Shown: piece after piece, positions 1-11,809 of the stretch
Numbering within the stretch: position 1 is the first letter of the stretch
How the letters are laid out: every line of letters begins with the position of its first letter
NCBI RefSeq assembly: GCF_905220365.1
Contig: NC_061138.1
Span: 11,981,814 to 12,045,813 of the forward strand
Length of the DNA: 64,000 nucleotides
From: Vanessa cardui
Lineage: Eukaryota > Arthropoda > Insecta > Lepidoptera > Nymphalidae
Reading direction: 5' to 3'
Position numbers and translations under genes: made by a program
The notes under the pieces: model-generated
What the model saw: the letters and a program-made list of their open reading frames with translations, nothing else
Database searches by the model: none
Told to the model about the DNA's origin: nothing

Positions 1-168
1 ATAATGTAAACATCTTGCAAACATTTGATAAAGTGTAATGGCTAAACCCATCGATGCTGTTTGGGGGGTGATTAGTTAAGCAATGTGACGACGGGGCATA
101 GGTTATTATGCCAATAACACATGAACGAATGATTTAACAATTTTTCGTCCTCTTCTTTCAAATGTTAA

Positions 169-1896
169 CCCAACAAACATTTTAGTCGTATAAGAAGAAA
201 TTACGCAACTAATAATTGTATAAGCGTTGTATAGAAGTCGTTTTATTCAGTTATTCGACTTAGTGCCGCCTATAGTTTATTCGACTTATAGTCGTGTGAA
301 AACGTCGTAGGAACGTCTATACGACTGTTTTATACGACTATTACACGGTATTTAGTCGTGTAACCGTCTTTGCGACTTATATACCGCCGATAGTCGTATT
401 AGAGTGACGTATAAAACTCCTATACGAATTTAAGTCAATATGACTTTTTCCCGACATTTATACAACTGAATGTCGTATAAGAGTTTTAAAATACACTAAA
501 TATTACATACACCGCCATTCATTTGCGTTTTTGTAAAAATAATTTTACATAATTGAAAAAGGATAAAAAAAGCTGGGGAAATATATAAAAAAGTGGCCAC
601 TTTAAGATTAAAGTTAAAAAAAATTATGCATTATTTCTTACCTCTAATTGTACTATATCGAATATAAGTACGCGACAAGTTACCTGTCGATCAATTGGAG
701 ATGGTTCCGTACAAAATTTAGAGAGTTCAGAGCAACGTAATATTAATCGAAGCGCAGAAAGTGCATTTAGTGATTCTATAACAGTTGTCATGATTTTTTA
801 AATATACTTATATAATTTTAATTGAAATAATAATATTTAGTACGGTTTTGATTTTTAAATATGTTTTTTTTAATTGAAATAACATTTATTAGTATGTTTA
901 TTGATTCGGTTATAGACACCGTATTGTGGGACTTCCTGTCGTGGCGTGGTGTGCCGAGCTGGTACTGCTGGTAAATGCCTGGCACGAGAAAAACAAAAGG
1001 CGGTTGATTTTGATCGGGGAGTGGGGAAGAAAGCTGGATTGTGTATTAGTGATATTTCCGATTATGATAGCAGAAATGAAGCCCATGAAAATGATATACT
1101 TCGTGATAATCTAAAAAAATGGGCGTAAAATCTGATCTATTATATCACGTATAATTTTTTTTCAAAGCTGAACCAAAAATACTCAATAGTTATATAAAAT
1201 AACAAGGTTTTAAACATTTGACAAATACTAAACTGAACTCTAATTTCGTTTTCTATGGCGGAATATTTACAAATCCAATAATGACATAAATTGAAACGTC
1301 GTTTAGAAGTTGTATAAAAGTCTTTTCCTGCACTTTAAGTCGTGTAAAGGTCATTTTTAAAACTTACTTTAAAAAATCTCAATAAAATATTATTTATTTA
1401 ATGAATTACACTAGCGCGTTAATTACATAGTTAAAACTAGCGCATTATACTCGATCAAATTAATTTCCCATCAGATCAATATTCCTTGAACTTGAGTTTC
1501 AAAGTAAACACATTGATGAATAAATAAAAAATAATGTTCACAATCAATGAAGTTTGTCCGTGACAGCTTTCAAATTCAATTTACATTTAATATTTTATCC
1601 AGTCACTTTGACAACAAATATAGTCTGGTAAGAAGCGTGTTGGATACTGCTATTCGATCAAATGTCGTAAAGCAGTGGTAATAAACACTATAAGTCTGCC
1701 GCACGACCTCTATACGACCACTATGCGACCAAAAAGTAACTTATGCGACCGCTACATGCCTCTTATAGGACACTAAGTCGTATAAAATGGGCCTTTTCTT
1801 GGTGATATCGGCGTTATAGCGGCGTAACGGCGACCAGCTTATAGAACCAAAAGTTACAGTTGGCACGTTGTGGCGACCTGTTAAATGTTTGTTGGG
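169..1896. mobile_element. Probable DNA transposon with 14-bp terminal inverted repeats
   Basis: The left end reads CCCAACAAACATTT from 169, and its exact reverse complement, AAATGTTTGTTGGG, occupies 883-896 of the second kilobase (1883-1896). Just inside both ends lie many irregular copies of a short word close to GTCGTATAA, in both orientations (about 184-490 on the left, 1290-1350 and 1665-1850 on the right). Clustered subterminal repeats of this type are typical of transposase binding regions. The interior is AT-rich and has only a 60-codon ORF at 946-1128 that I do not recognise, so the copy is either non-autonomous or decayed. I see no convincing target-site duplication, and I cannot name a superfamily. 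Confidence 0.5.
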
Positions 1897-4800
1897 AAAT
1901 TACTGTCAATAGGAAAAGAAAAATAAGTGTCAGAAGGGCCCCCTAAACAATATTCATTGGTAAGGTTTTAGCATTTAGCAAAATTTTATTTCGTAAATAA
2001 AACGTCCATATCAAATTTCATTGCAAATTTACATAAATTAGATACCTTATATTTTCAATGTAAATCTACATATCTTTTGAAATAAAGTTTATTTTTACTC
2101 TAGCTTTATACCCTCGTCGAGAAGTCTAGATATAAGACGATATTTTAATATCGCTATATAACCTCAGCGAGAGTGTACAGCAGGCATTAAGATAAATATG
2201 GCGTAATTATAAATAGGTAGAATGAAATTCGGAACGCACATGACATGACTTTGAAATTTGTAATCGAAGAACTGCTTTGTCAATGTGTCTTTATCTTCAA
2301 TAGTATAATAATATATCTACTGTATATTACCATTTACCAATACATATAATTGTTAGATTCTAATGTCAAATTGTTTATGCCAATTTTAAATGTAGCTTAG
2401 AATAAAAATCCATATCAAGTTGTCATATCTTGCAGTTTTGTAATAATTTATAATCTGTTTAAAAATTATTATGTATATGTATGTATATACATAAAATATA
2501 TACACTGATCCAATACGGATGTCGGGGATATAAAAACTCCTTAATTGTGTAAAGTAATTTATATGCAGTCTGTTTTGCAAAGTCTATGGAATTCGAATCA
2601 AAAAGGTTTTATATACATATATGGAAGTATTTATAAACAAGCTTATATATTTACTTATTATTTTGAATAATTGGTTAACTATATTTAAAAATAACCTTTT
2701 TACTATTGTTAAAAATAATTAAGGTCACACCTTTGAAACGACAATAACTGATTCAATCAATCATTAAAAAATAATCTATGACAATAACATTATACGGTTT
2801 TTAATCGGATTTATAGACATTTCTTTACATTAATATTTCAAAGGTAAATCTTTGTTAAACTAGTTTGTGATTTATGAAATACTAAGACAATACAAAATCA
2901 AGATTAAATTAATATAGAACGTTAAGATTCTACATAGCATTTTTAGACTTCGATGTGATATTTGTTGTTGACTTTTTAGAAATATACTATAATATAATTA
3001 GTTTATGTTGCGTATTGATCGCTATATTATTACACGAACGGAACTACGGCTTTGATTATTTATATGTCTAGATATACTGTCGAAGCTGAGAACGCGACAA
3101 TATGAAATGGTCAACAGTTTGTATCGAATTCCTTTGTAATAATTGACATTTGAAAGTGTCACGTTTGACAAGTGTCAAGCGTAGAAGACACGCACACTAA
3201 CATAAAATTTTGGTTTGTTTGTGGTAGTGCGACACTCTATCTACACGTATTTATAATCTAAGTATTGAAAAAATGTTCTGATTTGAGCGGGTTCAACATC
3301 GATATCACTCAACATTTAGGTTTAAAAAAGTATCTCTATCTATCCATTTTTTAAATTAGAAAAAATAAAAGCACTCAGGGTGTCTTTTATATAAACATAA
3401 TTATAAAGTAATTTATTGTATAACAAATTAAAATGTCTTTATAAAGATTGCAGTTTTAAGATCTGCTGCCCCATAGACGGTTTTATTGCTGAAACGCAAT
3501 GGTCTACCGGAAATCAAACCTGTAACGGTTAGGGTAGAGGAAATCTTATATATACAATAGAAAAAAACACGTTTCATAAAACTATATGCACGATACCACA
3601 TTCAAGAAAATATCCGTAATATACAAACATGAACAGATATACATAACAAATAAATATATATATAAAGAAATGACATGGCATTAATGTATATATCGTCCTT
3701 AGTAAGATCATTTCCACGGCATATTAATGATGTTATGTACGTAGTTACTAAAGTAAATCATTTTACTTGTACAGTATTTTTAATTATTAGTAGTATGTAT
3801 GTGTTACATTTAGTTGATAGTATTTTATATTTTCCATTTCCGCTACGAATAATTTATTTTCTATAATACTGTTTTAATTTTAATTTGATTCTGCCTTATG
3901 TATAACTATAATAACTATGAATATACTATATATAACCTTTAACCAAAAAAAGGGGAAAGGTAATAAAAAATGATTAAAAAAAAATATAGCCATATCCTGA
4001 TGATTCTGCAGAACCACGAAATTCAGGAATTTTCACTACGCTCAAAATAATATCAATATATACATATTTGTACATTTTAGAACTTTTTTCCTTTAAAGTT
4101 AAAGTAATATCTAATTTGATAGCAATGTATCGAAGGAATTGTAATGTTGTTAATTATATAATTAAAAGTAGATTTATATATATGAGACGGAAAGTAACCG
4201 TATCAAAAAAGCTTATAACACATTAAGTCAAGGCCTGATATTATAAAGAGAAAAAAAAGCTAAGAGAGCGTATTGGATAAAGAGATTACGAACATATTCA
4301 AAAAAATACTCTATGAAATATTTATATGCAGTGACAATTTTTTAATTTTATGTCCTAAGTATTAAAGTACCTTAGTCTTCAATTTGTAAAACAAAAAAAA
4401 AAGAAAACTGTCATATCAAAACTCAGATTTGCAAGGTGATTGATTATCTTCTATATTTATTGGTGCTGGTATCCCTACTGTAACAGAAATGTATGTTACT
4501 CACACTTGGCCCACCAAAAAAAATCCTCAAACCCTCTCCTATATCCTCTTATATTTCTTTAACTCTTTCAATTTCCATACAGAAAAGAAGTACTTTTCGT
4601 AAAAAGAAAAAAAAAACACAATTTCCGAATATGTATTTTTGATAGTTTATTCGCTCGATAATTTTATTGAAAATGTATCTTATGATATTTTAAGGTAGCT
4701 ATAAGCTAATATTGTTTATCAATAGGCTATGTTTCGGCCATATTTGCCATTATATAGCGTCCTGATTGTCTTCAATACAATCTTGTTATATACTTATAGC

Positions 4801-5840
4801 TTTATTGCTAGTAGATTAAAAATTGAAATACAGTTGACATTAACAGCTTCTAATTTTAGTTGCATTAATTAAGTCAATTAACTCACTGTTAAATCAAATA
4901 TATATACAAAAATAACAATTTTGGAATATAAATAATGACTATTTAATTTACAACGATTTATTTTATCGAAATGTAATTGTAATATTTATCGATAATACTT
5001 ATTTCAGCAATCGAGTAACGACTCCAAAATGTTTAATGCCTTTGCCATTGGCTTCTGTCTAAAGTATAATATTTGAATCCTCTTATACACGGTGTATTGT
5101 TTGGGTGTCAATCCAATCTGATTATAATAATTTTGTTTGATTTTACGACAGATAATAAAAAGAAAAGTAATGATCATGATTAAAATCCGAATACAATAGA
5201 GTGTTATTTAAATTGACCGTTGATGTTTGTATATATTTTTGAAGGCGCTCCACGTTATATTATTATCAGCGTGCATTAACACTTATGAATGTGAGTTCTT
5301 ACGCGCTCTACGTAGCAAAAAATACTGATAAGATTTTATTTGCTAAGTTTCTTTTATAAAAAAAATATTGTGGAAGATCTAACACAAAAAAGTAACTACA
5401 AAAAATACGTTTACTAAAAACAAATTTATTTATATTAAACCATATCTATTTACAATATATCAACTTGTTAAATGACAATATTATAATCGAAACTTGACAA
5501 TAACTGTTTGCGTAGAATATGTATAGTTTTAAATTAAGTATTTTACACACAATGTAATTGGATTACTTCCAGATTGACAATAAATACAGTGTTCCATTAG
5601 TTTCATCCTAAATGTTTAGAATATTCATTATTAATTTACCGACTGCCTCATGAAATAGATTTTACAGCGATGTAACTACACTAGCTATATAAAGTCCTAA
5701 ACGCCTCTGGCGAGATTCGATTTTGCGCCTACATAGTGTGACAAATTTAGTTTTTAGCATAAAATAAGTATTTACAGACGTCTGTCTAAATTACTTGGAA
5801 GTTCATTTTATTTGTGTTAGCAAATTGTTTGAATTATATT
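1897..5840. other. Gene-free AT-rich spacer
   Basis: Only short ORFs of low complexity occur here, with many poly-A, poly-T and TA runs. I see no splice-bounded coding segment, no tRNA-like structure and no repeat that I can match elsewhere in the window. Confidence 0.5.
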
Positions 5841-6431
5841 TGCCAGCATCCCAGCAGCTTACAAGCTTATGAGTATGATAAGTGAGCGTTCTGAAGGTTG
5901 TGCCCTGGACCAGTCTGCAGTTACAGCGCTGATCAACTTAAGTACGATTCACATATAAAACCACGCATCGTATTTTTCACGTGATATCAGAAATTTAAAG
6001 ACTTCACGCAATTTAAAAAGAATATTTGTGTGCAACACGAATAACAATTTACCAAATTGTAATTGAAATAATACTTCTTAGGTATTCTATTTCAATCCAT
6101 AAATTCATTAAGAGCACAGCGTACCACAAATAAATAAATCATGTAAATCGCTTTCTGAGGCAGTCGGGTAAAAGTATGTATGTTTTTTGATGACACCTAA
6201 TAATATAAAATTATTGTTTTAATCTATTTCCTTCTGTGCTTTCACTAATCATTACCATCCATTACCTATAACGTGTTATTATAAGCTAAGTATAAGTAGA
6301 CTCCTTGAGAGTTATAGACAATAAATTCAAATAACCCCTATATTAATCCCCTAAATATAATGTTATGGTTACATACTTGTTGTTTTGTGTACCTATTGTA
6401 AATTTTGTCTATCTATTGCGTGTTGATGGTA

Positions 6432-6437
6432 AATAAA
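6432..6437 (+). terminator. Possible polyadenylation signal AATAAA
   Basis: An AATAAA hexamer lies about 470 nt after the stop of a short, slightly GC-richer open frame (about 5835-5958) that could be a terminal coding exon on the plus strand. In DNA this AT-rich the hexamer occurs often by chance, so the link to a gene is weak. Confidence 0.15.
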
Positions 6438-6646
6438 CGTTTCGAAAAATGATTAGTTTTTATTTGTAATTTTTTTTACTTATAATTTGCATTTTAAGAC
6501 AGATTAGATAATGGCCTCATATTATTTTTTTAAAGGTAGGTAGTAAATAGTTTTGACTTATATTAAAACATAGAGATTAAACGAATATAAAGCCTAATTC
6601 GCCAATAAATATGGCTATCATCTATACTTACTAATATAATACCACT

Positions 6647-6716
6647 AACCCGCATTGGAACAGCCTGGTGGAGTATGTTCCATGGGAGAGGTCTTAGCCC
6701 TCTTTTTTTACAGGCT
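6647..6716 (+). repeat. 3' fragment of the tRNA-derived SINE
   Basis: The segment matches the 3' part of the SINE seen in full at 34903-35204: the words around CCCGCATTGGAACAGC and GGTGGA, then a decayed 'gggagagg...cttagccc...acaggct' end. The tRNA-like head is absent. Confidence 0.7.
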
Positions 6717-9263
6717 TTACTTTACTTTTTTTTACTTTTACTAATATAATATATTAAAATAATATATTTTTTACTTTTTCTACGGACTGTATTATTGCTA
6801 TTTTTATGTATATAATATTTATTTATTCTATTTATTTAAAATTATCATTTTATTAATGCTTCAGTTTGTTTTGCATTTAAAACTATATAATAATAAATAG
6901 CATTATGTGATATATTTATTTACATTGTTAACTATTTTTATATAACTTCGTCACCGCTCGTCACATGGCTGTGACACCAAAGGGTACCATTGAAAATAAG
7001 CGTTGGGTTCTAACCAAACGTAAAAGCAGAATGATAACTCTTGGGACACAGCTGTTGCAAATATCTTAAGATTATGTTGATGTATATATATAGATTTATA
7101 TTAATTTGTAGCTTTTTTGTTATTTTCTTATAGTCGTTAGCTTCTGATTGTAATAACTTTGTATCTTGCTAATTTCATCCAATGTGTACCTATGTCACTA
7201 AGCTCATACACAGTCTAACCGATTTCGACGACATTTGTTTGTATTTGAATGTCTGAATTGATTAGAATGGGCATACGTAGTGCTGCCATAGGGAAAGAAA
7301 TGGAAATCTTATTTCACCCGGACGAAGTCGGGATGAGCCGCTAGTGTCACCGTATATTAATCAATCAGTATCTGACTGTTCTCTGGTATTGTTATAATAA
7401 CCATTCTAGAAAGGTTTAACATATATTTTTTTAGAGTCGTAGTGTTGTTGTTGCCTTTAGGATAATAGTTGTTAATTAAAATCATACTCATAGTAGGATA
7501 TTATTTAATTTAATAATTTTTACATCCCGAAGTTAAATTACTTACATTTGAACTTAACATCAGGTACACAAAATATTTAATGCTGATAAAATCGAAAAAA
7601 AATCTGTACTACAATGTTATAGAAACAAAAACCTAAAACTAAGATGTTTAAGAAAACATTTGACTCCACACTACATCACATTGGCATTATAATCGGTGTC
7701 CATTGGCACAATAAAAAAAAACATAAATTTTAAGTTTTATTTAACCTGTAATCATAGCTCACATGACAATTTTTATTTCATAGTCTGTATTGTTATAATT
7801 AAAAACACCTTAAAGTTAATTACTATAAAACTAAAAGATCACATATTCTTGCTCCTTTTCTTACATGATATTCACTAAAAAGTTAAGTAATATTGCTTCA
7901 ATGGTTCTGTCTATGTATGTCTATGGTTTAATGTAGAAAAATAATTATTTATTCTATTACTCTATTAAGCACTTAGTATTCAATTCAACATCGTACAAAC
8001 AACATACAATTTCAGCAAAATGATTCAATTCTAATTTTAAACAAAGTTAATAAGTCTAAATGTTAAGCGCTATTAATATATGATCATATTTTTACACTAG
8101 CACTGGACCCTACTGTGTTAAGGGCTTCAGAAACAACCGCAACACTTAAACCATAATACCTATAGTCTATTTCAATGGCAGATTTTTCTTCAAGCATTGC
8201 AAACTGATCTTGATTGATCTGTATACAATAAAACACTATTCCGATTATTTTATATTATATAATTATTAAGGACTCGTGCCGGTTGGACTCAACTTCAAAA
8301 TTCTTTTGATTTATTGTAATACCTGCTGCCATTGCAATAGGTTATTTGACAATTCAAAAAATAAAGTGTCAATTATTGTAAACACATGATATAAATCATG
8401 AGTTTAAAATTGGTTATTTATTAACGCAATTTGAAAATAATAATTGATCTGATCAAATAACCCACAAATACATTTGAATAATTGTTTGTCACGTGACACA
8501 AAACGCTACTCATTAGTCAGGTTTATGATGGCGTCACTAGCTCGTTTACTACTGTATGTGGATTATATGTACCACAGATTATAATACAGGCTCCTGATGT
8601 CACCGAACCCATTACAGCGCCATATTGTCAAAGTACTGTTTCTACGTGCTATTTAAATATTAAATTTTTAATTTGATATTTTTCAGCAAACATGTACTAT
8701 TAAAAAAACTTTTACTGGGTTCCTTAACCTCTACTAAATAATATAAAATCGATTTTAAAAACCAGTCAAATAGCCAAAAGTCATATAGTAATATTGACTA
8801 TACATATCTTCTATCCAATTATCACGATCAATGTCAAAAATGGAATTATATGCTTGAAAAGACCGTTGGACCAATTATTCTATGTTCCTTAAATATAATC
8901 AAAGGCAGCAAATTAATTGATATTCAGTATACATTTCTAAGCGTTTAAAATTTAATCTATGCTATAGAATTTTGATACAGTCTTATTGTTTAAATGGATC
9001 GTTATTATTGCTTAATTTCCTAACACGAGTCTGCACGAGCAGCAGAAAAAATTATACACAATTGTATTTCTGTAAACAATACAGCACCATACATTCACTA
9101 TGACTTCAAGATCATGTAATCGTGTGAATTTTATCTTGACATTGTAATTCTTAGGTAATAACAAAATATGAGTTTTATAAATTGAATTTTTAAGATTAAA
9201 AATTTTCGATTCTAAAGAAAAGGTGTTTAAACCTTAAATTTAACATAATTGGAAGAGTCTAAG
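6717..9263. other. Gene-free AT-rich spacer downstream of SPAG7
   Basis: No coding segment is visible. A decayed LINE-like tail probably lies at about 7200-7346; the rest is unique-looking AT-rich DNA. Confidence 0.45.
7200..7346 (+). repeat. Decayed LINE 3' tail
   Basis: The text runs from 'ctaaccgatttcgacgac' to 'acccggacgaagtcggg' and ends 'gccgctagtgtc'. It resembles the RTE-type LINE tails elsewhere in the window (for example 35330-35555 and 59015-59295), which share a 'cgatttc' block and a 'cggacgaagtcg' block. The match is diverged. Confidence 0.35.
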
Positions 9264-9269
9264 TTTATT
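9264..9269 (-). terminator. Polyadenylation signal for SPAG7
   Basis: TTTATT on the plus strand gives AATAAA on the minus strand, starting 37 nt past the SPAG7 stop codon. It is correctly placed to end the SPAG7 transcript, and a bicistronic AIRIM-SPAG7 transcript if one is made. Confidence 0.55.
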
Positions 9270-9305
9270 GCTAAGTAAAGCTATTCTTCTAGAAGTAAAT
9301 TAAAA

Positions 9306-10013
9306 TCAAACGCTACCTTCTCTTTCCATTTGTTTCTCAATTTCTGCTTTTTTGACTTTCTTTGCTTTAATATCTGCCATTGTTTGCTCAATAGATCGTA
9401 AATCTTTTTTATTCTCACTTGGTACTTCTCCATAACTTTTATTCATATTAGTCTTCTGGGCTGCATCTATAGCTGCTTCCTGGCCTATTAAATGTGCATA
9501 TTTCTGCTTATAGAAAGTGCCGCTTAATTCCTCTTTACCATGCTTTCGTTTTCTGCTCTTCTCTTCTTCATTATCTAAAGCAGCTTGTTTTTCCATCTCC
9601 AAGCGTCTTTGTGCCATTTCTGCTGCTTTCTCATCATCCCATATACCTCCTGCCCTGCGGACTGTGAGTTCATCCTCCGATGGCCCTTTCTCTTTTAAGT
9701 AAACAACACAATATCTGTCAATGCCCTCTTGTCCAAAGGAGTACACTTGGCCTCCAGCTGTTGTGGCGACATCTCTTATAACTGATCTATACATTTGATC
9801 CATGGGATCAAACTGCAAATATGGCTTTGTACCATCCATTATAAAGTTACTTATTTTCTCTTCGACACGTCTACAGAATTTATTAAGAATGTTTTTTTCT
9901 TCTTTCTGCTTCTGTTCCAAAGCTTCCTTATGCTTCTTAATTGCTTTTTTTTGTGCCTCACTTGTAGACGGGGGCTTTTGCATAGAATTCAAGATGGAAC
10001 CAAGCAGATCCAT
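9306..10013 (-). CDS. SPAG7: SPAG7-like R3H-domain protein
   Basis: A single-exon gene for 235 residues (the human protein is 227). SPAG7 is a poorly understood, broadly expressed nuclear/cytoplasmic protein with an R3H nucleic-acid-binding domain. Family features visible here are the N-terminal MDLLGSILNSMQKPP; a charged helix at residues 20-45; an R3H-like domain at about 44-108 with the conserved YSFG (91-94) and a basic CVVYLKEK strand; the YKQKYAHLIGQEAAIDAA block (168-184); NKSYG (191-195); and a C-terminal DLRSIEQTMADIKAKK segment. The chosen ATG has A at -3 and G at +4 and matches the family N-terminus. An upstream in-frame ATG would add eight residues lying inside the preceding gene. 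The R3H hallmark RxxxH appears as R76-S-V-I-R80, so the histidine is replaced. The stop of the upstream gene is 2 nt before this ATG. Confidence 0.9.
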   Translation of the reverse strand: MDLLGSILNSMQKPPSTSEAQKKAIKKHKEALEQKQKEEKNILNKFCRRVEEKISNFIMDGTKPYLQFDPMDQMYRSVIRDVATTAGGQVYSFGQEGIDRYCVVYLKEKGPSEDELTVRRAGGIWDDEKAAEMAQRRLEMEKQAALDNEEEKSRKRKHGKEELSGTFYKQKYAHLIGQEAAIDAAQKTNMNKSYGEVPSENKKDLRSIEQTMADIKAKKVKKAEIEKQMEREGSV

Positions 10014-10015
10014 TG

Positions 10016-10346
10016 TTAAATAATATTTTCTGAACAAAAAGATGTATAGGCTATAATTTCTGGTATTTTATACTGCCAGTCAGTTGGTATTTTAAAGTTG
10101 TCAGCAAAAGAATTTGTGTTAAGGCCTTTGAATGATAAAACACTTAATGAAGTCTCAATTTGGGCACAAATTTGACTTCCAAATGTAATAGTTTCGCCTG
10201 CAAATTCTAGTAACTGTTCCAAAGGGGGTTGTAAAGGAGTGCCTTTAGTAAGCAATGTTTGGTGAGATAAGTCAATCTCTTTACAACTTTCTAACAAACA
10301 CCTGTGTTTATTGCAGAGTATTTCAAGGGATTCTTCGAGTTCCGAT
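10016..10346 (-). CDS. AIRIM: AIRIM-like protein, exon 3 (terminal)
   Basis: This last exon gives residues 87-195 of a 195-residue protein. It opens after a TTAATTACAG acceptor, with one base completing an Arg codon, and ends TAA. It holds the block most like human AIRIM/C1orf109 (DUF4477): a helix ELEESLEILCNKHRCLLES, then TPLQPPLEQLLEFAGE matching the position of the 'P..ADMLEWLQDIE' segment, and a C-terminal FKIP..W segment followed by a hydrophobic helix. AIRIM (about 203 residues in human) works with the AFG2/SPATA5 ATPase complex in release of the 60S maturation factor RSL24D1. That role is known for the human protein and only inferred here. The stop codon lies 2 nt before the SPAG7 ATG. 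Confidence 0.55.
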
Positions 10347-10609
10347 CTGTAATTAAAAATAATATATTGATAAGAAACAAAACAAATTTGAGCATAAGTT
10401 CCAAAAAAAAAACAATGGGTTAAATAAAAATTAAGTTCGACTTCAAAGTAAATAGTGTTATGTGTATTATAGTTGTATTGTCAATAATCTTCCATCATTG
10501 ATAAAGACGTTACAACGCAAAGTTGTTTGTGTAATCAATACTTTTTTCTAAATCATAAGAATTTTAGTGACCTTGATTATTTCAAGTTTAAATTAACAAA
10601 TTTACTCAC

Positions 10610-10720
10610 CGTTGAATTTGAATATCCTGAACTTCTTCAGATATTAGGTTATGTAAAGCCGATATCAATTTTCTTTGTAATCCGTCAAATTCTTCGAGAG
10701 GGGTTCCTGACAAGCTAGCC
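10610..10720 (-). CDS. AIRIM: AIRIM-like protein, exon 2
   Basis: A 111-nt internal exon between a CATTTTACAG acceptor and a GTGAGT donor. It enters after two bases of a Glu codon and leaves two bases of an Arg codon, so it joins exons 1 and 3 without a stop. It encodes residues 50-85, an amphipathic stretch (PLEEFDGLQRKLISALHNLI) that corresponds to the family's 'F.DL..RL..K' region. Family assignment rests on the overall pattern, since pairwise identity to the human protein is low. Confidence 0.55.
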
Positions 10721-10793
10721 CTGTAAAATGACGCCCGTGATAATTACTAATCATATTAGTAAAAAAAATCAAAATATTTGTATTTATTCTTAC

Positions 10794-10939
10794 TCTTTTA
10801 TACTTTTGCAACGATGTATCAATTTATTAATAGATATTGCGCAGTTTTGGCAAATTTTCAAACACGTTTTGGACTTATTGAAGAATTCTTCGAAAAAAGA
10901 AAAGTAATCAATGATATGTCTTTGTACTTTAGCTTCCAT
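10794..10939 (-). CDS. AIRIM: AIRIM-like protein, exon 1 (start)
   Basis: This exon starts at ATG and encodes 48 residues (MEAKVQRHIIDYFSFFEEFF onward), then two bases of a Glu codon before a GTAAGA donor. The three exons total 588 nt including the stop, giving 195 residues, close to the family length. The N-terminal helix with its FFEEFF run fits the family's 'V...F..VEEQ' start. It is the first ATG in a region where the upstream sequence turns AT-rich and non-coding. Transcription diverges from LPCAT, whose ATG is 920 bp away on the other strand. Confidence 0.55.
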
Positions 10940-11102
10940 TATATATATTAAACTTCATGTTTATTTATTTTCGTACGAGACACGAGTTTAAACATAAATA
11001 AAATTAAATATTTTATTTATATGGTAAATGTCAATTTCGTCCACAGATAAGTTTAGTCGTTACTCGGCGGTCGGTTGAAATTACTCAAGTAAGGCTACTG
11101 TT

Positions 11103-11118
11103 CTGGCAGTGCTGCCAG
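11103..11118. promoter_or_regulatory. Hyphenated palindrome CTGGCAG-TG-CTGCCAG
   Basis: A perfect 7-bp inverted repeat with a 2-bp centre, in a GC-richer patch of the divergent intergenic region. A dimeric transcription factor site or a core-promoter element is possible; no specific factor can be named from sequence. Confidence 0.3.
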
Positions 11119-11776
11119 TAAAAAAAATTATTCAACCTTTAAGAAAATTTATCTTTATACATAATATAACATTATAAATAGAGGATACAATATTTTTCTT
11201 AGATTTAACTTTAATTATCTTCATTTGGGATATTTATATAATCGACAATTCATTTTTTGTCATCCATATAAATATGTTAAAGTTAATATAAAAAAATATG
11301 TATACAATAGGAACAAGAAACTTTTAATGTTTTTAATTAACCTAACCGTGTGGTATTATTAAAACTAATTTGTTCAACGTTTTTATTCTAAAGAGTCATA
11401 TGAGTACACTTAATACTTAACAATAATTGTTAAATCTTGAACTATAATCTAACAGAATCAATGCTAAGAGCGGGTTTAAATAAAAGTTACACGATCGCGA
11501 AGTGTACCGTTTTGAGGATTCAATTCTTGTATCCAAAATAAGAATTATGAATTACGAACACAACCGAACGTGCACCAAACTCCGCCGTTGAACGACCGCA
11601 CCGTGAACGTCTTGTTTGTTTTATGTCAACATTATTAACGTCAACGTCAAATGTATGAAAATGATCAGTATGCGTTTACTGTTGACTGTAGGATCACGTC
11701 AATTTATCACGCAATAATTTCGATTTATATTCCGCTGTGAAACATATTAATTCCGCGTAGGTTTAATAGGGTTTTT

Positions 11777-11809
11777 TATAAATAGTGAGGAAAAATGAGT
11801 GTAACCAGT
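11777..11809 (+). promoter_or_regulatory. Candidate LPCAT core promoter (TATA box and initiator)
   Basis: TATAAATA starts at 11777, and an initiator-like CCAGTG lies at 11805-11810 with its A at 11807. The first T of the TATA box is therefore 30 nt upstream, the usual insect spacing. If used, the leader before the LPCAT ATG is about 53 nt and excludes the small upstream ORF at 11795-11818. AT-richness makes chance TATA matches common. Confidence 0.35.
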
